In this document: piece after piece, positions 34,987 to 44,448 of the stretch
How positions within the stretch are numbered: position 1 is the first letter of the stretch
How the letters are laid out: each line of letters begins with the position of its first letter
NCBI GenBank assembly: GCA_039984955.1
Contig: JBDWTN010000007.1
Coordinates: 558,001 to 622,000 of the forward strand
Reading direction: 5' to 3'
DNA: 64,000 bases
DNA from: Marinobacter alexandrii
GTDB lineage: Bacteria > Bacteroidota > Bacteroidia > Cytophagales > Cyclobacteriaceae
Made by a program: the position numbers and the translations under genes
Notes under the pieces: generated by a model
What the model saw: the letters and a program-made list of their open reading frames with translations, nothing else
The model's database searches: none
What the model was told of the DNA's origin: nothing

Positions 34987-36084
34987 CTAAACATTAAACC
35001 TAAAGTGCATCACATCTCCATCCTTAACTATGTAATCTTTTCCTTCTATAGATAATTTACCTGCTTCTCTGCAACCTGCTTCAGATTTATGTTCTTGATA
35101 ATCTGGTATTTTTATGACCTCAGCTTTAATAAATCCTTTTTCAAAATCAGTATGAATCACACCTGCAGCTTGAGGGGCCTTCCATCCCTTCTTAATCGTC
35201 CAGGCTCTTACTTCTGTCTCTCCTGCGGTGAAGTAGGTGATTAAGTCAAGTAAAGTATATGACGCCTTGATTAACCGATTAAGTCCAGACTCTTTCAATC
35301 CATACTCTTCGAGAAACATTACTTTTTCTTCAGGGTCTTCAAATTCCGCTATTTGTTCCTCCAGGCCAGCAGAAACAAGTATTAACTGAGCTTCCTCGTT
35401 TTTTATATTCTCCTCAAGCTTCTTACTCCACTCATTTCCAGAATTGATAGATTCTTCATCCACATTGGCAACATAAATAATTGGTTTATCTGTTAAAAGT
35501 TGTAATGGCTTTGCCCAAGCTCTATGCTCTTTATCCATTTCTAACGCCCGTGCATTTTTTCCACTCTCCAGATGGCTTTTGAACTCTATGAGTACTTCAT
35601 GTTCTGCTTTGGCCTCTTTGTCTCCGGACTTAGCAATCTTCTCTACTCGTTGAATACGTTTATCAACAGACTCAAGATCTCTTAATTGAAGCTCAGTATC
35701 AATTACTTCCTTATCTTCAACCGGATCTACTTTACCTGATACATGAACAATATTATCATCATCAAAGCATCGGATTACGTGGACAATAGCATCTACTTCT
35801 CTAATATTTGCTAAGAATTGATTTCCTAGCCCTTCACCCTTGCTTGCTCCCTTTACCAACCCTGCTATATCCACAAATTCCATGACTGTGGGAAGCACTT
35901 TTTTTGGATTTACTAAGTCTGAAAGAATCTGCAGGCGCTCATCCGGCACAGTAATCACACCAACATTTGGCTCAATTGTACAGAAGGGGAAATTTGCTGC
36001 TTCAGCCTTTGCATTAGATAATGCATTGAAAAGTGTTGATTTACCCACATTTGGCAATCCGACAATACCACATTGTAATCCCAT
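34987..36084 (-). CDS. ychF: Ribosome-binding ATPase YchF (Obg-like)
   Basis: The 365-residue cytosolic ATPase of the Obg/TRAFAC class has G1 GLPNVGKSTLFNAL (from residue 9), G3 DIAGLVKGASKGEGLGNQF and G4 replaced by NVDE, the change that makes YchF use ATP over GTP. The C-terminal TGS domain is present (TYFTAGETEVRAWTI, AAGVIHTDFEKGFI, DYIVKDGDVMHFRF). The ATG at 36082-36084 is preferred over the longer reading from 36114. Its stop codon abuts the T9SS plug gene's stop with no base between. Confidence 0.97.
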   Translation of the reverse strand: MGLQCGIVGLPNVGKSTLFNALSNAKAEAANFPFCTIEPNVGVITVPDERLQILSDLVNPKKVLPTVMEFVDIAGLVKGASKGEGLGNQFLANIREVDAIVHVIRCFDDDNIVHVSGKVDPVEDKEVIDTELQLRDLESVDKRIQRVEKIAKSGDKEAKAEHEVLIEFKSHLESGKNARALEMDKEHRAWAKPLQLLTDKPIIYVANVDEESINSGNEWSKKLEENIKNEEAQLILVSAGLEEQIAEFEDPEEKVMFLEEYGLKESGLNRLIKASYTLLDLITYFTAGETEVRAWTIKKGWKAPQAAGVIHTDFEKGFIKAEVIKIPDYQEHKSEAGCREAGKLSIEGKDYIVKDGDVMHFRFNV

Positions 36085-36150
36085 AGAAAGTATTTTTAAA
36101 ATAAGTGAAAGCATCTAGTTGCTTTCGGCCGGCAAAATTAGCTTAATAAA

Positions 36151-36185
36151 ATAAAAAAGCCTCCCGACTGAATGTCAGGAAGCCT
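36151..36185 (-). terminator. Terminator of the DUF3276 gene
   Basis: On the minus strand a 12-bp stem with three G-U pairs (aggcttcctgac / gtcgggaggctt; plus-strand positions 36174-36185 and 36157-36168) and a five-base loop is followed by six T. It begins about 33 bases past the stop codon. Confidence 0.85.
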
Positions 36186-36217
36186 CTCTCTTCATACTTA
36201 AAAAAGTTATCTTAAAA

Positions 36218-36574
36218 TCAATCCCACTTTAAGTCTGAATCTGAATCAGACACATCAGCATTGGCTACTGCTTGCCTCTCCTCATTATCTCTATCAAATT
36301 GCGTGAAATCCACTTCCGGCATCAATTCGTCCTTCACGTGGTTTACTGTAGAATTAAGTGCGTCAACGAATTTGTTGAAGTCTTCTTTGTATAGAAAGAT
36401 TTTGTGTTTTTCATAGAAAAATCCATCATCCTTCGGTTTTCGCTTGCTTTCAGTGATTGTTAGGTAATAATCATTCGACCGTGTCGCCTTCACATCAAAA
36501 AAGTACGTACGTTTTCCCGCTTTTACTCTCTCTGAATAGATCTCGTCTCTTCCTTTTTCGTTATTATCTTCCAC
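36218..36574 (-). CDS. DUF3276 / Pur-alpha-like nucleic acid-binding protein
   Basis: The 118-residue cytosolic protein has the single Pur repeat typical of this family. It runs from about residue 13 to 85 and includes RVKAGKRTYFFDVKATRSND, YYLTITESKR and KHKIFLYKEDFNKFVDAL. An acidic tail (SDSDSDLKWD) ends the protein. Members bind single-stranded nucleic acid and are common in Bacteroidota. It has its own terminator and is divergent from the DUF58 gene, about 115 bases apart. Confidence 0.9.
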   Translation of the reverse strand: MEDNNEKGRDEIYSERVKAGKRTYFFDVKATRSNDYYLTITESKRKPKDDGFFYEKHKIFLYKEDFNKFVDALNSTVNHVKDELMPEVDFTQFDRDNEERQAVANADVSDSDSDLKWD

Positions 36575-36688
36575 TTGCTTAAATATTTGTGTTAGGTATT
36601 TAGTTTTTTGCTAAAATCGGGCTAAATATACGGCATTATCTTTTTTATCTGCAAAATCCATTGATGATTAGGCAATGATTACTCAAAT

Positions 36689-37588
36689 ATGACATCAAAC
36701 ATTTCAGAAATTAATCAATATGATAACCTTGGCTTAATAGCGAAACAGCTCGTTGATGGGTTCATAACAGGCCTTCATAAGTCTCCGTATCATGGATTTT
36801 CAGTAGAATTTGCAGAACACAAACTGTACAATTTCGGTGAGAGCACAAGGCATATTGATTGGAAAGTATTTTCGAGAACTGACCGTTTATACACTAAGCA
36901 GTATGAAGAAGAAACAAATCTTCGCTGTAGAATTCTAATTGATAATTCTGCATCAATGCACTACCCATCTCCTGGAAAAGATAAATTGAAGTTCTCCGTT
37001 TTTGCTGCCTCTGCCCTTGCTTACCTGCTTACCAAACAGAGAGATGTCGTAGGATTATCTGTTTTTTCAGAACACATTGAACAAGAAACAGACCTCAGAA
37101 GCACAAAGGCCCATCTAAACACAATCCTATCCAAGCTTTCAGAACTTCAGCAGACGAATCCTAGCTCTAAGACTGACATTACCTCTGTGTTTCACGAAAT
37201 GGCAGATAAGATTCACAAAAGGTCTCTGGTTGTCATTTTTTCTGATATGTTTCAAAATTCAAATGAAGATGACCTACTCAATGCTCTTCAGCACCTGAAA
37301 CACAACAAACATGAAGTGATTCTATTCCATGTATCTGATTACACAAGTGAATTAAACTTTGAATTTGATGATCGGCCATATCGCTTTATCGATCTTGAAA
37401 CGAATGAGTCAATAAAGGTAAATCCTCACGAGGTGAAAGAAACCTACCGCAAGGAAATGACAAATTTCTATCAGAATCTAAAAATCAAATGTGGAATGAT
37501 GAAAATCGATTTCGTTCCAGTCAATACAAATGATTCGTTTGATAAAATTCTGGGAGCTTACCTTATTAAACGTAAAAAGATGAGATAA
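36689..37588 (+). CDS. DUF58-family protein (vWA-like)
   Basis: The 299-residue protein fits the DUF58 family. The N-terminal part shows GESTRHIDWKVFSRTDRLYTKQYEEE, the most conserved DUF58 block, and the next segment RILIDNSASM is a degenerate MIDAS-like D-x-S-x-S site. VVGLSVF and LVVIFSDMF follow, as in vWA folds. There is no membrane helix, so it is probably a cytosolic partner of a MoxR-type ATPase; no moxR gene lies nearby. The ATG at 36689 gives the full family length. Confidence 0.88.
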   Translation: MTSNISEINQYDNLGLIAKQLVDGFITGLHKSPYHGFSVEFAEHKLYNFGESTRHIDWKVFSRTDRLYTKQYEEETNLRCRILIDNSASMHYPSPGKDKLKFSVFAASALAYLLTKQRDVVGLSVFSEHIEQETDLRSTKAHLNTILSKLSELQQTNPSSKTDITSVFHEMADKIHKRSLVVIFSDMFQNSNEDDLLNALQHLKHNKHEVILFHVSDYTSELNFEFDDRPYRFIDLETNESIKVNPHEVKETYRKEMTNFYQNLKIKCGMMKIDFVPVNTNDSFDKILGAYLIKRKKMR

Positions 37589-37590
37589 CG

Positions 37591-37617
37591 AAAAAAGCGA
37601 CTCCCTGGGAGTCGCTT
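37591..37617 (-). terminator. Terminator between DUF58 and the second T9SS cargo gene
   Basis: A perfect 11-bp stem, AAGCGACTCCC (37595-37605) against GGGAGTCGCTT (37607-37617), has a one-base nominal loop. It is followed on the minus strand by six T. It serves the cargo gene to the right and may also act weakly on the DUF58 transcript. Its GCGAC core resembles the terminator at 7562-7590. Confidence 0.88.
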
Positions 37618-37648
37618 ATCGCTTTACTAAAGACTTAGCTCAGCTACC

Positions 37649-40600
37649 TTAGTTACTTTTATAAACCCTCATCGTTACTTTTTCTTCAGAGTTAGACATC
37701 TCCATGAGATACATTCCTGCTTTTAGCGTAGAAAAATCCACTCGTCCGCTTACCCGCTTCATTTCTTTGGCAAGCTGACCATCTAATCCATACAATCTCA
37801 AGTCCACCAATTCACTCGAATCAATCACTAAATACTCTACAAAAGGATTTGGGTAAACTTTAACTGACTTTGATAATCCACGTTCGAATCCCAACACATC
37901 AACTAGCGACACTTCAAAAGAGACTGAAGAAGTAGTTGATTTAAAATTATCTCCACCTCCTTGAGAAACTGTAACTGTAACTGTTCCGCTTGATCCATCC
38001 AGCTCAATTGTAGCCCCAGAGATAGTAGCGGGACCATTTACAGCATAAGTTAAATTCAAATCAGAATCAACTGAGGCAATCACATCGAATTGAGCATCTA
38101 TTGATTCCTTATCATCAATAGGATCAATAGCTATGATTTGATCCGCTTTATTTATTGTAAGCATTGCTCCAACATAGGCAAAATCATAGTTATCTGACAA
38201 TCCTCCAAATGATCCTTGATTAATGGCATAAGTACCCGCGTCTTCACCTAGTTCTCTAATCAATTCCCCAGTAAATTCATCTCCCGATTCTAGCTCACCA
38301 AATATGAGTTCGTAAGTGAACATTGGATCTTCATCACCAAAATTTTTCTCTTGATCATCAACCAAAAAGATTAATGTCTTTTGATCTATTGTCAGTTCAA
38401 TATCTGTTTGACCTGCAAGGTAATTAGCATCTTCTGCCACTTGTGCTCTAATGGTTATCACTCCTACATCTCCCAGAGTTACTGTCTTATTATTGTTTCC
38501 AGAGAGGGCTGTACCATTTGCTTCTCTTTCTATATTGTAGGTGATTATTCCAGTGGAGTTGGTACTTGCTCCCAACTCAAAATCTGCATCTCCATATGTT
38601 TTTGCAATGTCAATGAAACTGATAGATGGGGCTGTTTTGAGTTCAGTACTAAAGTTCCATATAGTCTTGTCCGAAATACCTGTATAGGCATTGCCGGCTA
38701 AGTCTTCAAAAGCGGTAGACTCTATTTCTATATAATAATTACTGCTTTTCTTAAGATCAAAGACAGGATCAATTGTGACTTCCGAGTTAGATATAGTCAC
38801 ATTAGTATTGGAAACATCAATACTCTGCACGATCTCATCAGTCAATGCATCTTTTATTAGCACATTTCCTATACCTTTTTTCATGTTCCCATCAAATGTG
38901 ATCACAAAATCTGTGGTGATGTCTAGCTCGAGAATATTATTTGTAGGACTAAAAGTATTTGCCACTGGTGCGGTATCGTCAAGTATAAAGGTCTCATCTA
39001 TAGCTGGAGCATCCATTTTAAGTCCACGTAAGACTTCATTATCTTCTAGAATATCATTTGAGCCAGTCGCTACTCCGTTTCCCTTTATATCTAAATTTAT
39101 TGTTCCATTTAAATTGGCTAACCCGGAGACTATTACTTCATAAATCTTTCCATCTATTTGCGATACAGCGCTAACCATGCCATCTCCAGCAGAACTTCCA
39201 CTAAGAACAAAATCAGAAATATCCACATTCAAAACATTCTTGTCAAAAAGAACCTGAAAAACTACTTCATCTGCTTTAGTATATTCAGACAAAGGAGACT
39301 GTCTTGTAATAGAAGTAACTGTGACTGTCAATGGAAGAATGTTGAAAGTTATGGTCTTTACACTACTAGAAACCGTGCCATCACTAACATTGAATCTGAA
39401 TTCGGTATCAGTCCCATCATTTATGAATAACAATTGATCATTGTCCAGAATCGCTTTTGATACAGTACTTCCTTCTGTCAAGGCAACTTCACCATTATCC
39501 ATCATCCCTGAGTCGTCCGCATCAATAAATAATGTGCCGTCTGGTACAGATATTAATGTAATATTATCCAGAACATCCGCAGGTAAAATCCCTGTAAAGT
39601 TAAAATTGGATGTGCCAAGTACCAGCGAATTACCTGGTAAAACAGATAATGTCTTATTAGACGTTATAGGTCTTGCTGTTAGGTTTGCAGCAAGTGTTAT
39701 TCTACTATTATTGTCATTATCTACATAGACAACATACGGATTATCATTATCATCAATATCAATATATATTGACTCAGATGATCCGGCTGAAAAGCCACTC
39801 ACTCCTACATTTCCCCATGTAGTTCCATTAAATTTCATAACAGAAGCCATTCCAGAATTACCTCCATCACTAAATGCAACATGTGGGACATCATAACTAT
39901 CTAAGGAAATAGATATTGAAAATGTATTTCCTACTGATATTCCAGCTAGTCCCACCACTGCCCAAGCAGATCCATCGTACTTCATCACAGTCGTTTTGTT
40001 ACTAGTTCCTCCATCTCTAAATGCCACATAAGGCACATCGTCACTATCCAAAGCTAAATTGACTTGTCCTGAAGATTGATTAGAGAAGAGTGGAACACCT
40101 ACATTCTCCCAAGTTGTGCCATTTAACGTCATTACTGAAACAGAACTGAAGATCCCATTGTCAACATCAGAATCAATATGCGCAACATAAGGAACATCAT
40201 TGCTATCAAATTTGAGGCTTTGACTTTGTGCTGTACTACTAGAAAAGCCAGTATTACCCACGGGTTCCCAAGCTGTTCCATTGAATCTCATTATTGTAGT
40301 TTTTCCATCACTACCTTCATCTTCATCTCTAAACGCAACGTAGGGCACATCACTGCTATTGATGGCTATATCTATATCTAATGCCTCCGCACCAGAAAAT
40401 CCAGCGATACCTACTGTGACCCAGTCAGAACCATCGAATTTCATCACCATAGCCTTACTCCCATTTGTATCATCTCCAAATGCCACATAAAGCGTATTTT
40501 GACTATCTATAGCAATTCTTGGATTTCTAACCTGTCCTGGTGAAAATCTTGCACTTCCTACATTTTCCAAAGAAGATCCATTATACTTCAGCACACTCAG

Positions 40601-40816
40601 GGCTCCTCCGTCTGGACCTGACTCAAAATTCCCGTCCTCAAATGCTATGTAGGGTACACCATCGCTATCAAATGCAAGACTTGGTACATCTGAGTTATTA
40701 GTTGAAGCATCTGAACTTCCTATTTCTGCCCATTGCGAAAAAGTTGTGTCTATTGAAAGAAAGAATATCAAACAAGCAATTAATACTTGATAAATTAATT
40801 TGGTTTTAAAATTCAT
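37649..40816 (-). CDS. Large T9SS-secreted protein: propeller repeats, Ig-like/MBG, C-terminal sorting domain
   Basis: The 1055-residue exported protein begins with a signal peptide (about residues 1-28, ending TTFSQ). About 30-380 hold six or seven tandem repeats of about 50 residues (DVPYVAFRD...MKFDGSAWxxVG), consistent with one beta-propeller. A cadherin-like module follows (about 395-500), then an Ig-like domain with a partial SbsA-type match (about 620-735; DDTAPVANTFSP, VITFDGNMKK), and MBG repeats (EKNFGDEDPMFTYEL). The last 75 residues (KVYPNPFVEYLVID, LKAGMYLMEM) are a type A T9SS sorting domain. It is likely on the surface or outside. No catalytic motif is seen. It follows the 7TMR-DISM/LuxR regulator gene on the same strand. 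Confidence 0.9.
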   Translation of the reverse strand: MNFKTKLIYQVLIACLIFFLSIDTTFSQWAEIGSSDASTNNSDVPSLAFDSDGVPYIAFEDGNFESGPDGGALSVLKYNGSSLENVGSARFSPGQVRNPRIAIDSQNTLYVAFGDDTNGSKAMVMKFDGSDWVTVGIAGFSGAEALDIDIAINSSDVPYVAFRDEDEGSDGKTTIMRFNGTAWEPVGNTGFSSSTAQSQSLKFDSNDVPYVAHIDSDVDNGIFSSVSVMTLNGTTWENVGVPLFSNQSSGQVNLALDSDDVPYVAFRDGGTSNKTTVMKYDGSAWAVVGLAGISVGNTFSISISLDSYDVPHVAFSDGGNSGMASVMKFNGTTWGNVGVSGFSAGSSESIYIDIDDNDNPYVVYVDNDNNSRITLAANLTARPITSNKTLSVLPGNSLVLGTSNFNFTGILPADVLDNITLISVPDGTLFIDADDSGMMDNGEVALTEGSTVSKAILDNDQLLFINDGTDTEFRFNVSDGTVSSSVKTITFNILPLTVTVTSITRQSPLSEYTKADEVVFQVLFDKNVLNVDISDFVLSGSSAGDGMVSAVSQIDGKIYEVIVSGLANLNGTINLDIKGNGVATGSNDILEDNEVLRGLKMDAPAIDETFILDDTAPVANTFSPTNNILELDITTDFVITFDGNMKKGIGNVLIKDALTDEIVQSIDVSNTNVTISNSEVTIDPVFDLKKSSNYYIEIESTAFEDLAGNAYTGISDKTIWNFSTELKTAPSISFIDIAKTYGDADFELGASTNSTGIITYNIEREANGTALSGNNNKTVTLGDVGVITIRAQVAEDANYLAGQTDIELTIDQKTLIFLVDDQEKNFGDEDPMFTYELIFGELESGDEFTGELIRELGEDAGTYAINQGSFGGLSDNYDFAYVGAMLTINKADQIIAIDPIDDKESIDAQFDVIASVDSDLNLTYAVNGPATISGATIELDGSSGTVTVTVSQGGGDNFKSTTSSVSFEVSLVDVLGFERGLSKSVKVYPNPFVEYLVIDSSELVDLRLYGLDGQLAKEMKRVSGRVDFSTLKAGMYLMEMSNSEEKVTMRVYKSN

Positions 40817-41111
40817 TACTAAGGTATTTTTAAAGTTTATTCAGAAGCTCTTAAAGAGCCTGATCTCCAGAAACTGAAAATCATCTTCAACAAGACTTTA
40901 TCATGACTTGTTGATGATGACAATGCTAGGATAGCACCCGCTCATTTTTCCCACCCATTTGGGTGGTTTTAGCATTTACTAGGGGTAGTTTTAGGGGTAG
41001 GTATTTATTAAGTGACTGTAAATAAGTAACTTAACCTTTGAGCTCTTCTGGCTAAGAATAGAGAACACCTAAGGTCAACAGCAAAAAAAATTATGACTAT
41101 TTTAAAGAATA
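40817..41111. other. 295-base gap with one hairpin
   Basis: The gap lies between the regulator gene and the cargo gene, both on the minus strand, so it would be the leader of the cargo gene if it has its own promoter. I found no TAnnTTTG match on that strand. A 7-bp hairpin CCACCCA/TGGGTGG (40951-40957 and 40960-40966) is followed by TTTTA on the plus strand, but there is no plus-strand gene for it to terminate. Its role is unclear. Confidence 0.4.
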
Positions 41112-42536
41112 CTATTGCACAGTCATCATTTTTTGAATAGCCTCTCCTTTGTTTTTGATATGCATCTTCAGGTAAATATTACGGGTATGATATTTCACTG
41201 TATTCAGTGAAATAAATAATTCTTCAGCCGTTTTCTGATGAGTATTTCCTTTTGAAACACACATTAGAACTTCCGCTTCCCGATCAGTGAGCGCATGTTG
41301 CCTGCTTAGCTCTGCCACCTTAAGTTCTAACGAGTTATGTGAATTTTCATCTTTTTTATCCTCCAATCTTTCTTTTAGGGTATATATCTGATTGGTATAT
41401 GCCTTTATCTCTAACTGTATATTATGATTTTCTTCCTGCATGATTTTTACCCGGTAGGAAATGGCATATGTTAGAATCAGCATTTCAAATAGTGCTCCAA
41501 TTTTTACGTGATCTACCGAGACCGAAAATATATTGAGTCCAAAATCTATCGGGATTACAAAAAATAGAGCTGAGAACAAAACAAGGCTGTAGCCTATCAC
41601 AAAGAATCTAGCAAAATCATGTGTTTTTAAAACATAAATTCCTGCAGCCCAATAATAAAGAAGAACCAATAAGCTAATGGTATCAGCTATCGCCGTATAA
41701 AAGAAAACATCTGTGAGAATAAAAATTAGATAGAATAATGCTGAAAGGGCAAGAAGAATTATACCTCCAATTTTAGCTTTCGGCAAATAAATAGAAAGGC
41801 TTAAAAAGCTAGTGGCAAAAATTGCCCCAAAAAGAGGAATCAAATAATGCAATAGTAAATCTGAATAAGATCCAAAATCAGGCTTTAGAAACAAATCAAA
41901 TACACCATCATAAGTAGCAATACCTAGATTAGTGGCTAACACAAAAAAGGAATACCACAAGAAAGTGATGTCTCTAAAAGAGAAATAGAAAAAAAGATTG
42001 ATTACTAAAACAAGGCAAACAAAACCATAGTACCATCCTGTTTTAAAGAAGTAGAATTTCTGATTCAAATCATATTCTACCTTAGTATATACCTGTAAAG
42101 GAAAATAAGCTTGTCTTCCAAAATCCACCTTCAGTAAATATTCTTTTTTAGTTGTCTGTTCAACCTGTATAGCTAGATTGGTAAGCCCTACATTATCCAA
42201 ATTATTAGCAATCAATTCTCCATTCTGATAGATCTCAATCGATCTAATAGTACTCTCTTTACTATCAAAGATTAAGGGGCTCATTGATTTGGTATGCTTC
42301 AAGTTGACTTTGAACCAGTACACACCATTATCAAATCCCAATTTCGGATTAGTCAGAATTTTGAATTCTTCTTCAGCTATTGTCTCAAACGTAAATTCAT
42401 GACCAATGTCCTCAAAGTATAGTATTTGATTTACTACATTTCCTTGAGGAGCAGATGGGATACTAGCAACTTTAGAAAAAGAACTATCAAGTAGTGCAAG
42501 GGTGAATAGCAGTAACAAGAATAATCGGTTCGACAT
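41112..42536 (-). CDS. Membrane-bound 7TMR-DISM regulator with C-terminal LuxR helix-turn-helix
   Basis: The 474-residue protein has a signal peptide (residues 1-21), a 7TMR-DISMED2-like periplasmic domain (about 25-160; YWFKVNLKH, IRSIEIYQNGELI), seven hydrophobic helices (about 165-365), a coiled coil (about 370-405) and a LuxR helix-turn-helix (about 408-470) with ALTDREAEVLMCVSKGNTHQKTAEELF. It joins sensing and DNA binding in one membrane protein, with no kinase or receiver. The neighbouring T9SS cargo gene lies 295 bases downstream on the same strand and is the obvious candidate target. Confidence 0.85.
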   Translation of the reverse strand: MSNRLFLLLLFTLALLDSSFSKVASIPSAPQGNVVNQILYFEDIGHEFTFETIAEEEFKILTNPKLGFDNGVYWFKVNLKHTKSMSPLIFDSKESTIRSIEIYQNGELIANNLDNVGLTNLAIQVEQTTKKEYLLKVDFGRQAYFPLQVYTKVEYDLNQKFYFFKTGWYYGFVCLVLVINLFFYFSFRDITFLWYSFFVLATNLGIATYDGVFDLFLKPDFGSYSDLLLHYLIPLFGAIFATSFLSLSIYLPKAKIGGIILLALSALFYLIFILTDVFFYTAIADTISLLVLLYYWAAGIYVLKTHDFARFFVIGYSLVLFSALFFVIPIDFGLNIFSVSVDHVKIGALFEMLILTYAISYRVKIMQEENHNIQLEIKAYTNQIYTLKERLEDKKDENSHNSLELKVAELSRQHALTDREAEVLMCVSKGNTHQKTAEELFISLNTVKYHTRNIYLKMHIKNKGEAIQKMMTVQ

Positions 42537-42765
42537 AGTTTACTGCTTCCTAAAACTTAGAATAGGTTAAGCTATTTGTTGTCCTGATGGAGATTAATTA
42601 ATTACGATTCTCTTCAGAGGAATGAATGTTAAAGGTAATCATTCAATATCTCACACAAATAGAATAATCAACAAGTTAGCTATTGACTAGGACTAATCAG
42701 CAAAACTATTTTTCAAGAACATTTACACCCAGAGAGATGTAGTGATTGTAGGTATCTAGTAAAAA

Positions 42766-43128
<363 letters not shown>

Positions 43129-43146
43129 TTATTCTAAATGAGGGAA

Positions 43147-43177
43147 CAAAATTAATCGTAATAAGTTTGTAGCCCAA
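43147..43177. promoter_or_regulatory. Back-to-back promoters of the ferredoxin and acyl-CoA reductase genes
   Basis: For the ferredoxin on the minus strand there is a complete promoter: TTG (43177-43175), a 20-base spacer, and TAATTTTG (43154-43147), with the start codon 36 bases further on. For the plus strand, TAAGTTTG (43162-43169) fits the same -7 consensus, 37 bases before the acyl-CoA reductase start, without a clear -33. The plus-strand -7 element lies within the minus-strand spacer, so polymerase cannot hold both at once. Confidence 0.6.
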
Positions 43178-43206
43178 TCGACTAAGTCGACTTATTTAAC
43201 TTTTTT

Positions 43207-44205
43207 ATGAATAAGAGCGAAAAAATCAATGCATTTTCAGAGTTAGGCAAGAAGATCGCCCGACTTACCGAGCCGGAAATTGAACAACTGGCCAGATCAG
43301 CCAAAGTACAAAATGGATGGTTTTCTATAGAAAGCGTGAAGAATGCGTTGGAAGGAATCAGCTTTATGCTGAAGGAAGACAAACTCAAAGAGTGGACTAA
43401 TCGATATAACCTTGAAAACACTGAACCCAAAGTTATTGGAGTTGTAATGGCAGGAAATATTCCTTTGGTTGGATTTCATGATTTAGTTTCCATCCTTATG
43501 TCTGGTCATTTTGCGGCAATTAAGCCTAGTTCAGATGACCAATTCTTGACAAAAACCATTGTTGATTGGATCGTACAAATTGAGCCAAGATTTAAGAAGA
43601 ATCTAGAGATAAGAGAAAAGCTCACGGATATAGATGCAGTAATTGCCACAGGAAGTGATAATACAGCCAGGTACTTTGAATATTATTTCAAGGACATTCC
43701 ACGTATCATTCGAAAAAACAGAACATCTGTCGCTATTCTATCTGGCAATGAGAGTAGCGAGGAACTGATGCATCTTGGAGAAGATATATTTTCCTACTTT
43801 GGATTGGGCTGTAGAAACGTGTCTAAGGTGTTTACTCCCAATGGATATGACTTTCGTGAAGCTTTTCCTCATTTCGAAGCATTCAAGGATGTAGCAAACC
43901 ATAACAAATACAGAAACAACTATGACTATTACAAGTCAATCTATCTGGTAAACAAAACACCTCATTTGGATACTGGCTTTATGTTGGTTAATTCGACAGA
44001 TGAATTAGTATCTCCAATAAGTGTACTTTTCCATCAAGAATATGATTCTCTAGAAAGCCTTCAAACTATACTTGATTCAAGAAAAGATAAAATTCAGTGT
44101 ATTGTGGGTAAAGACTTTATTCCTTTTGGGAACACACAAAGACCAGAGCTTTGGGATTATGCTGATGATGTAGATATAATGGATTTTTTGTCAAGTTTGA
44201 CCTGA
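43207..44205 (+). CDS. Acyl-CoA reductase (LuxC-like)
   Basis: The 332-residue protein has the LuxC/acyl-CoA reductase fold, part of the aldehyde dehydrogenase superfamily. Conserved parts include GVVMAGNIPLVGFHDLVS (about residues 76-93; cofactor-binding region), HFAAIKPSSDDQFL, DAVIATGSDNTARYFEYYF and the loop GLGCRNVSKVF with the probable catalytic cysteine near 200. It is a little shorter than LuxC (about 480). The expected reaction is NADPH-dependent reduction of an acyl-CoA or acyl-enzyme to an aldehyde. The divergent ferredoxin is not an obvious electron donor for this family. Confidence 0.85.
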   Translation: MNKSEKINAFSELGKKIARLTEPEIEQLARSAKVQNGWFSIESVKNALEGISFMLKEDKLKEWTNRYNLENTEPKVIGVVMAGNIPLVGFHDLVSILMSGHFAAIKPSSDDQFLTKTIVDWIVQIEPRFKKNLEIREKLTDIDAVIATGSDNTARYFEYYFKDIPRIIRKNRTSVAILSGNESSEELMHLGEDIFSYFGLGCRNVSKVFTPNGYDFREAFPHFEAFKDVANHNKYRNNYDYYKSIYLVNKTPHLDTGFMLVNSTDELVSPISVLFHQEYDSLESLQTILDSRKDKIQCIVGKDFIPFGNTQRPELWDYADDVDIMDFLSSLT

Positions 44206-44250
44206 TCTATTTCAGTTATATTTTTGTCAAAAATCAGTCAAAGAATCAAT

Positions 44251-44258
44251 TATCTTTG
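44251..44258 (+). promoter_or_regulatory. -7 element upstream of acnB
   Basis: TATCTTTG fits TAnnTTTG and lies about 190 bases before the acnB start. TTTTTG at 44221-44226 is a possible -33 element but is about 24 bases away, longer than usual. The resulting leader would start near a small CCCC/GGGG hairpin (44262-44276). The long leader leaves room for post-transcriptional control, which is an inference. Confidence 0.45.
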
Positions 44259-44448
44259 CCGACCCCTGAAAAGGGGCTAAGAATCAATTTTATCTTAAAA
44301 CTTATATCATTGCCTCAAGATTTTTCAGAAATCGAAAAGCACCTTATTCGCCAGTTCGAATTCAAAGCATTTTTGTTTGAAATACTTAGAGGAGGAATTT
44401 ATAAAGCAACTTTTTAAAAGTCTGCCTTTAACATTGAAAAGACTTAAT

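Noticed and set aside
38775-39143. Plus-strand frame inside the second cargo gene
   Set aside because: It is a shadow frame of the repetitive Ser/Thr/Asp-rich cargo and shows no domain.
40951-40966. Plus-strand terminator at the cargo leader
   Set aside because: There is no plus-strand gene upstream for it to end; it is listed only as a hairpin.
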